A DNA stretch of 64,000 nt from CAZCTC01 sp964501335 (GTDB taxonomy: Bacteria > Chloroflexota > Anaerolineae > B4-G1 > SLSP01). How positions within the stretch are numbered: position 1 is the first letter of the stretch; each line of letters begins with the position of its first letter. The notes under the pieces were generated by a model. It saw only the letters and a program-made list of their open reading frames with translations. It was not told the DNA's origin and ran no database searches. Of this stretch, positions 1 to 7,486 are shown piece after piece. Both the position numbers and the translations under genes were made by a program. The stretch lies in the NCBI GenBank assembly GCA_964501335.1, contig CAZCTC010000046.1:1-64000 (forward strand), in the 5' to 3' direction.

Positions 1-13
1 CTCCAGCCCGGCA

Positions 14-234
14 AGTCTACCACACTCACTTTTTTTGTCAAGGAGCCTTTCGGGTTTCTCTTTTCGAGAAGATCCCGTCGGAGAATCTTATTATACCACT
101 AATTTCTCAAAGCGTCAAGAGGAAATCTTTCCTACTCAACTCTAACAGAAACCGCTTTAAAGTACTTTTCGCTTCAGGAGCTCTTCACTCCCGTCCGCGG
201 GTCTGCATTCTATCCGGTTCTTAAAATTTGTCAA
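14..234 (-). promoter_or_regulatory. Three tandem sigma70-type promoters firing leftward
   Basis: Three near-consensus promoters read on the minus strand: TTGACA (229-234)/16 bp/TAGAAT (207-212), TTGACG (113-118)/17 bp/TATAAT (90-95), and TTGACA (36-41)/16 bp/TAGACT (14-19). All point out of the window. About 100-bp spaced strong promoters are typical of rRNA operons or other highly expressed transcripts, so such an operon may lie just left of position 1. That is inference; no rRNA sequence is visible. No terminator is seen between the glycosyltransferase gene and these promoters. The rest of 1-253 contains no gene I can support. Confidence 0.55.
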
Positions 235-253
235 GGCTTTTCGGACACCAATT

Positions 254-2485
254 TCAGGGCTGCTGCCAGATCACAATCATATCATCGACAAGCCGAATTC
301 CCTTCTGAACGGCCGTCAACCGTATCCCACTTACAGGATCGTACAGCCCGACAACAATCCGCGCCGGCTGACTTCCACCCGGCAAAGCTATGGTATGCAA
401 ATCTAAAATCCGATCCCCCGGATGCCATAAATGGCTCGGAAATGCATTCCCCATGGGAGGACCGTCTCCTGTACCTATAGGTTGGCCCTCAGCATCATCG
501 GCATGGACAAAAACCGTGTAATCCGCAGGTACCGCCGCCAAACTCTCCCAACAAAGTGAAATCAGCCAATTTCCATCTTCTGCTGGTGCAACACGAACAT
601 GGGTCAATCTAATACCCTCTCCCAACTGTACCGGATCAGCCAGGATATCCTCGTTGGCACAGGTTACACCAACACCCGGAACCCGCAACGTCGTTAATCC
701 AGCCGCAGATCCAATCTCCGTTCCATCTTTGTAAACCGTTAACCGTTGAGATAACGATTCATCGGTCCACCCCACTTGAAAATCCCAGGCCTGGGTAGGC
801 ATATCAGAATCGGATAAGGGAAATAAGTACCGATCCGCTATAATTCTGCCTACCGGAGCTGCCGAGGTAGGCAAATTTCCCCCGCCGGGCCACCGATTGT
901 ATCCCATCCGCAAAGTTGTATCGCCGGATCGAGCCGAACGCAATTGCAAAATCAACACCCGGTTGTTTTCTAACGGCCGCAAAGCTTCCCAAAAAATCGT
1001 GGTCGCCAGAGATCGTCCACAATAAGCCGCCCCCCACAATCGACAGGCCCAGGGCGTTTCCACAATCTCCGCTGTATATCCCTTCACTCGGATTTCATCG
1101 CCAAAGGTCAATTCAATTGGATTGGGAACGGCAGCCGAATCGTCCAATAACCGGGGCGGAGCAAACAAAAATAACGGACCAGCCAGAAATCCCGCCCAAC
1201 CCGCAATGATCACCCATGTAGCCCCCCATCGAACCCACCAGGACCCAAACCTGAAACGCTGTCCCAGCCCCCACCAACCGCCTGCGATCAGAATTGCCAC
1301 GGCCGGAGCCGCAGGAAACAATAACCGTCCACCCGACGCCGGCGTGATCAAAGTCCAGCGGCACCAGGCCGTCACAATCACGACAAACCACAGGGCGGCC
1401 AGCAATCCCCCCCACCGCTGTTGCCGGGTGAAATACTTCCAACCCGCCGCCAACCCGATCACTCCCCCGATGACAAGAGCTGTATAAAACCAATAGAAAG
1501 CTTGAGGGTAAAAAGTACAGGGAAATTGCCCCCAATAGGAAAGAAACATTAACCTCGCCTCGCCGATCCAATCAACGGCAAAGTCCCGTCGCCCTACCAG
1601 AGCCAGCATCGGCGTTAAGGCCGTTAAATCCCCATATAACTGCCAGTTACGCCACACCCACGGCAAAAGCAACCCCACCGCCGGGATGACCAGTTGTAGG
1701 CCGGCCAAAATCCAACGAGGAAAGGGAACTCGATCCTGCCAGAGCCGCCAGAGGATCACCAAACCACCCATGCCCACCAACGCAATACCGCTCAACTTGC
1801 TCAGCCCGGCCAGACCGGCTAAAATTCCCAGCCCCATCACTCGCCGGGCGGAAAGCCCCTCCTGCAAAATAACCATCATCAAAACCAATCCCCACACAGC
1901 CAGAGGGGTTACCAGATTGTCGTTATTCACCCCCGAAGCTACCAGCAAAAATTGGGGATTAAAAACAACAATAGCCGTTACAAATGCAGGAAAAGGCCCT
2001 CGAGGGAAAAAACGTCGCGCCAGAGTCCATACTCCAGCCACGGTTATCAGTTGTAATAATGAAGAAAAGAGCCGCAGCCCATGCAGCCACAATAAATTCC
2101 CCTGCCACGGCCATCCCTCGGTGTAGGGCGATCGTGCCCAGGTCGCCCGATTGTAAAAAGTGTCCGCCGGTCCGCAGGAGACCATGCCACCCGGTATCAA
2201 TTGCACGGTCGGGGGATCAGGTGGCAACCCCCATAACTTCGCCCAACCCGCCGCCAGAAAATAATAAAGAGGCGGCTGCGAAGCTTCCTGCCGCACAGCA
2301 TAACCAGCCGCCTCGGCTTCACCGTGAACCGGCAACTGCCCCATAGTGACCAGATACCGCACTACCTCGGAATGTTCAATCTCATCCAAATTCTCATAAG
2401 GTGGAATGTACACACCCCAGGCCACCGCCAATACCAGAAAACATCCCAAAAAGAGAAGTAAGGATTTTTCCAGACGCATGGTCAT
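254..2485 (-). CDS. Multipass membrane glycosyltransferase (GT39/DUF2142-like)
   Basis: 743-aa integral membrane protein. An N-terminal membrane segment (residues 7-26) is followed by PPYENLDEIEH (28-38); a DE pair just after the first helix is typical of polyprenyl-phosphate-sugar dependent glycosyltransferases of the GT-C fold (GT39/PMT, ArnT, DUF2142). Many further hydrophobic segments fill residues 135-440, and a C-terminal soluble beta-rich domain covers about 455-743. It probably transfers a sugar from a lipid carrier to an extracytoplasmic acceptor; the substrate is unknown. ATG at 2485 lies one base after the stop of the upstream STAND/TPR gene, so the two are probably cotranscribed; a second ATG two codons later is an alternative start. 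GT-C class is fairly secure, exact family is not. Confidence 0.7.
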   Translation of the reverse strand: MTMRLEKSLLLFLGCFLVLAVAWGVYIPPYENLDEIEHSEVVRYLVTMGQLPVHGEAEAAGYAVRQEASQPPLYYFLAAGWAKLWGLPPDPPTVQLIPGGMVSCGPADTFYNRATWARSPYTEGWPWQGNLLWLHGLRLFSSLLQLITVAGVWTLARRFFPRGPFPAFVTAIVVFNPQFLLVASGVNNDNLVTPLAVWGLVLMMVILQEGLSARRVMGLGILAGLAGLSKLSGIALVGMGGLVILWRLWQDRVPFPRWILAGLQLVIPAVGLLLPWVWRNWQLYGDLTALTPMLALVGRRDFAVDWIGEARLMFLSYWGQFPCTFYPQAFYWFYTALVIGGVIGLAAGWKYFTRQQRWGGLLAALWFVVIVTAWCRWTLITPASGGRLLFPAAPAVAILIAGGWWGLGQRFRFGSWWVRWGATWVIIAGWAGFLAGPLFLFAPPRLLDDSAAVPNPIELTFGDEIRVKGYTAEIVETPWACRLWGAAYCGRSLATTIFWEALRPLENNRVLILQLRSARSGDTTLRMGYNRWPGGGNLPTSAAPVGRIIADRYLFPLSDSDMPTQAWDFQVGWTDESLSQRLTVYKDGTEIGSAAGLTTLRVPGVGVTCANEDILADPVQLGEGIRLTHVRVAPAEDGNWLISLCWESLAAVPADYTVFVHADDAEGQPIGTGDGPPMGNAFPSHLWHPGDRILDLHTIALPGGSQPARIVVGLYDPVSGIRLTAVQKGIRLVDDMIVIWQQP

Positions 2486-2486
2486 C

Positions 2487-5400
2487 TCAAAGCGACTTCA
2501 CTTTTTGCTGGCTCCGCAATAATTCAAGCAAAACCTTGGCTTTGGCATGTTGCGGAAAAACGGTCAGGAAATCCTCTAAATCACGCGCCGCAATCACTAT
2601 TGCAAAAGTAGGCGCCGGTATCGCCAGAACGGCTTGATAAATTGCTTCAGCCTGCTTATGTTTCCCCTGCGCCAGGAGATAGAGCCCGTAATTAAAAGAA
2701 TTATTCCAATGCTGCGGCCGGAATTCATACCGCTTCTTGGCCAACCGCACCGCAACCTTCAAATCCGCTTTAGCACTCTCTTCATTCCCCAAAGCCAGCT
2801 GTACCAAAGCCCGACCATACAACCACCAATCTTCTCCCTCTTCCAACTCTACAACCCGATCAAAATCGACCAGAGCCTCGGCATAGAGGCCGGACATTGA
2901 TTGAATCTGCCCCCGATTGCCGATAGCCCATCCGTAACTTTCATCCAATTCAATCGCCCAATTGAAATCGGCCAGGGCTTCAGGATAACGACGTAAAATA
3001 CCGTTTAAATATCCCCGACAGGCTGAGAACCAGGCATTCTGCGAATCCAGTTCAATAGCTCGATTGAAATCGCCTAAGGCCTCAAGATACCGTCCCAACA
3101 TCCGATAAACCTCACCGCGATTACAGTAAGCCCAACCGTAATTGGAATCCAATGCAAGTGCCTGTGAAAAAGATGTCAGGGCTTCGGAATAACGCTCTAA
3201 AGAACGCAATACATCGCCGCGATCATACAAAATCCACACGGTCGGCGGCATCAATTGCAGAACATGATCCAGGTCGGCCAGAGCATCTTCATACCGTTCT
3301 AAATCCCGATAAAGCCGCGCTCGATTAGAAAGCACGTAAGGCAAATCAGGATTCACGGCCAAAGCCGCATTGAAACTCTCCAACGCCTCAGAATAATCTC
3401 CCTGGGAATGGAAAATCTCGCCCCGTTCATTCAGCAACCAATCATCCTCGGGCTCCAGCTCCAGCCCGCGATTCAAATCCGCCAGGGCTTCATCGTACCA
3501 GCCCATCGCGCGGTAGACTTGCGCCCGAGTAGCCAGGGCAAAGACATACTCTGGATCCAGCTCAAGCGCCCGATTGAAATCCAACAAAGATTCCGAATAA
3601 CGCGCCTGAAGCCGATAAACTTCCCCGCGATCCGCCAGAATTCCCGCACTGTTGGGCTCTAACACCAGAGCTCGATCGCAATCGGCCAAAGCCTCGGCAT
3701 AATGCCCCTGCGCCCGATAAGAGCGCCCACGCCAGGCAATCGCCGCCAGATAGCTCTCATCCAGCTCGATCGCCCGGGTAAAATCCACCACCGCCTCAGA
3801 ATAATTCCCCACAAAATGGAAACATTTTCCGCGGCCGAAGAAAATCTGAGCATCCTCGGTCTCTATTTCGAGAGCGCCGGTAAAATCGATCACCGCCTTC
3901 TCGTATTCCCCAAGATTCTGATAGATCTGCGCCCGCCGGACCATGGCAAACAAATAGCGGCTGTCCAGTTCCAATACCCGATCAAAATCTGCCAATGCCT
4001 CATCATAACGATCCAGCACCCGATAGACCTCACCCCGCTCGGCCAGAGTCCAGGTATCTTCCGGGAACATCTCCAAAATCTGATTATAATCCGCCAACGC
4101 CTCATCGTATCGTTCCAGCTTGCGATACAACCGCCCTCGATTGCCCATCACAAAGGGAGATTCGGGCCGCACGGTCAGGATACGGTTGAAATCAGCCAAC
4201 GCTTCCTCATATCTCCCCAGGGCCTGATAGACTTCACTACGTTCGTTCAACAGCCACTCATCGCTCGGTTCCACATCGCCGGCATTCAAAAGATCGACCA
4301 ACGCCTCTTCATATCGCCCCAACGCGCGATAGACCTGCGCCCGACTGACGACGGCAAAGGTGTAATCTGGATTCAACTCCAGCGCCCGATTGAAATCAGC
4401 CAATGCCTCTTCATAACGTTCCAGATACCGGTAGGATTCTCCCCGATCGGCAATGATCCAAAAAGAGTCCGGCTCCAGGGCCGTCGCCCGGTCAAAATCA
4501 ACCAGAGCTTCTCCATAACGCTTTAAGCTCAGACTGGCCCGGCCACGCCAGGCAATCGCCACACCGTAGGATGGATTCAAGGCAATCGCCTGAGAAAAAT
4601 CAGCCCAGGCATCCGCATAATGCCCCATCACATGCAACACTTTTCCCCGACTGGTAAACACCTGATAATCCTGCGACCCCATCTCCAAAGCCCGGTTGAA
4701 ATCTTCCAAAGCTTCAGAATGCTTCCCCAGCAATCGATAGGTTTCTCCCCGATTGGCCCACACCCACGGCGCTTGAGGTGTAAATTCAAGCGCCCGATTA
4801 AAATCAGCCAGCGCTTCCTCATACTTTCCTAACTGACGATAATTTTCACCCCGCTCCACTAACAGCCAGGAAGCCTCCTGGCGAGATTCCATCACCTGCT
4901 GCGGTTTGTCGAAAGAGCTGAATCCACGATGCCCGCCGCCCAAGGGCGTCCCCTGAAACCAGGCCAGCAAAGTCCCGGCATTTTGCACCCCCAGGAGTGC
5001 CGACAATACCTCCGGGTTCATCTGACAGACCAACGCCGCATTCAAAGCGGCCTGGCGCTGTTGAGGATCTTCCAACCACATCAACAGAGATACGGCCCCT
5101 TCATTATCAGGTTCATGCGTATGGATGTCCCCCGTCCGCACCAGATCCCCCGGTTTTCCCCGTACCAGCGCCGCCAGCAACAACGGCAACCGCCCTGACA
5201 ACTCCAGAATAACTTCAACTTCATCCGGACGGGTAATCCCCTGACGGGATAAATAATGGCGCGCTTCTTCATAAGTAAACGGCTCCAACGGCAACCGCGC
5301 AATCAAACTCTCATAAGCCGTCCCCGCCTTGAAATTAAACGCTTCCCGGCTGGCGATCACCAACAACAACCCGGCCGGCAACCGCCCGCAACTCCCTTCA

Positions 5401-5873
5401 ACCAGCTCACCCAACCAATGCACCAACAAAGAAGATGGATGTTCACCGGTATCAAAAAAGAAAACCAACGGACGTGTTTCGGGAATTTGAGCCAGGTCGT
5501 TGAGGAAAGCCGACATTAAAACACGCTCGTCAACGCTCCCCTTTAACTCACTCCACGTACGTAAGGGGTTCTTCTGTACGTCCAGTTGTCCGGCAATTTG
5601 ACCTAACAGCCCGGCCACATCCACTGCCGGTTCTTCAATCCAGGCCGTGAGGGCACCCACGGCCTCGGCAATCTGACGGAAACGACGCAATAGCGCGGTC
5701 TTCCCCACGCCCCCCGGCCCGCTGACGTTGATTACCAAACACCGTTGAGAATCACCGGCATCCCATAACAAATTTTTACGAAAGAAAGCCAGCTGCGATT
5801 CCCGCCCGGCAAAGGTATCATGTCGCCAGGGATCAAAAATATCCTGGAAATCCAGCCTTTTTTGAAGAGCCAT
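2487..5873 (-). CDS. STAND-type P-loop ATPase with about 21 TPR repeats
   Basis: 1128 aa if started at the ATG at 5873, which has an AGAGGTGAG ribosome site; an in-frame start 36 bases upstream lacks one. Residues 1-330 form a nucleotide-binding module with Walker A GPGGVGKT (52-59) and Walker B LVFFFD (136-141), as in NACHT/NB-ARC-like STAND ATPases. From about residue 334 to 1045 there are some 21 TPR units of 34 residues (consensus W..RGE.YR.LGRYEEALADFNRALEL.P). Units 3-10 and 11-18 are matching eight-repeat blocks. STAND proteins usually act as ligand-triggered switches, the repeats being sensor or scaffold. Its trigger and output are unknown: no effector domain is recognisable. The tight link to the membrane glycosyltransferase suggests an envelope role, but a defence role is also possible. 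Confidence 0.75.
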   Translation of the reverse strand: MALQKRLDFQDIFDPWRHDTFAGRESQLAFFRKNLLWDAGDSQRCLVINVSGPGGVGKTALLRRFRQIAEAVGALTAWIEEPAVDVAGLLGQIAGQLDVQKNPLRTWSELKGSVDERVLMSAFLNDLAQIPETRPLVFFFDTGEHPSSLLVHWLGELVEGSCGRLPAGLLLVIASREAFNFKAGTAYESLIARLPLEPFTYEEARHYLSRQGITRPDEVEVILELSGRLPLLLAALVRGKPGDLVRTGDIHTHEPDNEGAVSLLMWLEDPQQRQAALNAALVCQMNPEVLSALLGVQNAGTLLAWFQGTPLGGGHRGFSSFDKPQQVMESRQEASWLLVERGENYRQLGKYEEALADFNRALEFTPQAPWVWANRGETYRLLGKHSEALEDFNRALEMGSQDYQVFTSRGKVLHVMGHYADAWADFSQAIALNPSYGVAIAWRGRASLSLKRYGEALVDFDRATALEPDSFWIIADRGESYRYLERYEEALADFNRALELNPDYTFAVVSRAQVYRALGRYEEALVDLLNAGDVEPSDEWLLNERSEVYQALGRYEEALADFNRILTVRPESPFVMGNRGRLYRKLERYDEALADYNQILEMFPEDTWTLAERGEVYRVLDRYDEALADFDRVLELDSRYLFAMVRRAQIYQNLGEYEKAVIDFTGALEIETEDAQIFFGRGKCFHFVGNYSEAVVDFTRAIELDESYLAAIAWRGRSYRAQGHYAEALADCDRALVLEPNSAGILADRGEVYRLQARYSESLLDFNRALELDPEYVFALATRAQVYRAMGWYDEALADLNRGLELEPEDDWLLNERGEIFHSQGDYSEALESFNAALAVNPDLPYVLSNRARLYRDLERYEDALADLDHVLQLMPPTVWILYDRGDVLRSLERYSEALTSFSQALALDSNYGWAYCNRGEVYRMLGRYLEALGDFNRAIELDSQNAWFSACRGYLNGILRRYPEALADFNWAIELDESYGWAIGNRGQIQSMSGLYAEALVDFDRVVELEEGEDWWLYGRALVQLALGNEESAKADLKVAVRLAKKRYEFRPQHWNNSFNYGLYLLAQGKHKQAEAIYQAVLAIPAPTFAIVIAARDLEDFLTVFPQHAKAKVLLELLRSQQKVKSL
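3039..4670 (-). repeat. Duplicated block of eight TPRs inside the STAND gene
   Basis: Two consecutive blocks of about 816 bp (4670-3855 and 3854-3039), each encoding eight 34-residue TPRs. Units correspond one to one: AVVSRAQVYRALGRYEEAL against ALATRAQVYRAMGWYDEAL, DEWLLNER against DDWLLNER, and AIAWRGR in both. This register identifies an ancient tandem duplication rather than general TPR similarity. Confidence 0.7.
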
Positions 5874-5923
5874 TCTCTCACCTCTTAAGCCGCTCCGGAT
5901 TAAATCCACCCGAATGCCGCCTC

Positions 5924-5952
5924 AGTATATCCAACCTGCCCTGGGACGCAAA
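5924..5952 (-). promoter_or_regulatory. Possible promoter of the STAND/glycosyltransferase operon
   Basis: Minus strand TATACT (5924-5929) with a weak TTTGCG (5947-5952) 17 bp upstream, about 50 bp before the chosen ATG. The -10 is good, the -35 poor. Confidence 0.35.
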
Positions 5953-6012
5953 TTACCCCGGTCCCGAGCCTTCTAAGATCCCTAGTGTACCATAACTTCC
6001 CTTTTATCAAAC

Positions 6013-6040
6013 TTGACACCAGCCAAAGCCGCAGTACATT
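6013..6040 (+). promoter_or_regulatory. Promoter of hen1-pnkp
   Basis: TTGACA (6013-6018), 16 bp, TACATT (6035-6040), placing the start of transcription near 6047, about 28 bases before the hen1 ATG. A GAGG ribosome site precedes that ATG. Confidence 0.55.
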
Positions 6041-6074
6041 GAACTAAACCCCATCTTTCCAGCTGAGGACTAAC

Positions 6075-7469
6075 ATGCTGTTAACCATCACTTCGACTGC
6101 CCGTCCGGCAACCGACCTGGGTTATCTGCTGCATAAAAACCCATCCCGGGTGCAATCTTTTGAATTGAATTTCGGAGAAGCCCATGTTTTCTACCCGGAA
6201 GTCACACCGGAACGCTGCACCGCGGCACTGCTGTTGGATATCGACCCGGTCCGCCTGGTGCGCGGCCACCGCGGCATCTCCGAACAATATGTCAATGACC
6301 GCCCTTATGTCGTCTCTTCATTTATGAGTGTGGCCCTGGTGCAGGTCTTCGGCACAGCTCTGACCGGCCAATCCAAAGAACGCCCCGAACTGGCCCAAAC
6401 GCCCCTTCCGTTGGAATTCAAACTGTCGGTCCTGCCCTGTCGGGGCGGAGAAAAAATCCTCCGCCGCCTCTTTGAACCCCTCGGCTACACGGTCACGGCA
6501 ATCCCTTACCCCCTCGATGAAACCCATCCGGAATGGGGCGACAGTGAATATTTTACGGTCACCCTTTCCATCACGGCCCGCCTCAGTGAAGCGCTCACCC
6601 ATCTCTATGTCCTCATTCCGGTCCTGGACGCTGAAAAGCACTACTGGGTCGGCGACGATGAGGTGGAAAAGTTGCTGCGACGTGGGGAAGGTTGGCTCAG
6701 CTCCCACCCGGAACGGGAAATGATCGCCCGCCGCTACCTGAAACATGGCCGGCTGGTCCGTGCCGCCCTTTCCCAATTGATCGAAGAAGATACGCCGGAT
6801 CCCGAAGCCGTCGCCGAAAGCCATGCCCGGGAAGAGGCGGAAATCGAAAAGGAATTCAGTCTGCAGGATCAACGGATCAATGCCGTCTACACCGCGCTCA
6901 AAGAATCCGGGGCCCATCGCGTGCTTGACCTGGGATGCGGAGAAGGCGCCCTGCTGAAATCCCTCCTGGCCGACAAAACCTTCACGGAAATCGTCGGGCT
7001 GGACGTTTCCCATCGCACGCTGGAAGTCGCCGCCGACCGCCTCCACCTGAATCAACTTCCCCCCACTCAAAAAAGCCGCCTGAACCTGCTCCATGGCGCC
7101 CTGACCTATCGCGATAAACGGCTGGCCGGCTATGACGCCGCCGCCGTCGTCGAAGTGATCGAACATCTCGACGCCCCCCGCCTGGCCGCCTTTGAACGGG
7201 TGCTCTTCGAGTTCGCCCACCCCACCACGGTCGTCTTGACCACCCCCAACGCTGAATACAATGTCAAATTCGCCACGCTGCCAGCGGGCACCCTCCGCCA
7301 CAAGGACCATCGCTTCGAATGGAGCCGCGCCGAATTTGAAACATGGGCCCGGGAGATAGCCGAACGCTTCGGTTACTCGCCCCGCTTCTTCCCCATCGGC
7401 CCGGAAGATCCCGCCGTCGGCGCCCCCACCCAGATGGCGATCTTCACTCTCAACGCACCAGCTGATTGA
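6075..7469 (+). CDS. hen1: Hen1-type RNA 3'-terminal ribose 2'-O-methyltransferase
   Basis: 464 aa, the length of bacterial Hen1. The N-terminal half (about 1-240) matches the bacteria-specific Hen1 domain in style; the C-terminal half is a SAM methyltransferase with LDLGCGEGALL (about residues 284-294). The Mn-binding signature is visible: E360, E363 and H364 in EVIEHL, plus H409/H412, followed by a TPNAEYNV motif as in eukaryotic and bacterial Hen1. Family knowledge: with Pnkp it repairs ribotoxin-cleaved RNA such as tRNA, the methyl group protecting the repaired site from re-cleavage. The next gene is pnkp, adjacent on the same strand, as in the known Pnkp/Hen1 operons. Start ATG has a modest GAGG site; no better start is seen. 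Confidence 0.92.
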   Translation: MLLTITSTARPATDLGYLLHKNPSRVQSFELNFGEAHVFYPEVTPERCTAALLLDIDPVRLVRGHRGISEQYVNDRPYVVSSFMSVALVQVFGTALTGQSKERPELAQTPLPLEFKLSVLPCRGGEKILRRLFEPLGYTVTAIPYPLDETHPEWGDSEYFTVTLSITARLSEALTHLYVLIPVLDAEKHYWVGDDEVEKLLRRGEGWLSSHPEREMIARRYLKHGRLVRAALSQLIEEDTPDPEAVAESHAREEAEIEKEFSLQDQRINAVYTALKESGAHRVLDLGCGEGALLKSLLADKTFTEIVGLDVSHRTLEVAADRLHLNQLPPTQKSRLNLLHGALTYRDKRLAGYDAAAVVEVIEHLDAPRLAAFERVLFEFAHPTTVVLTTPNAEYNVKFATLPAGTLRHKDHRFEWSRAEFETWAREIAERFGYSPRFFPIGPEDPAVGAPTQMAIFTLNAPAD

Positions 7470-7486
7470 ACGATAAAGAGCTGATT

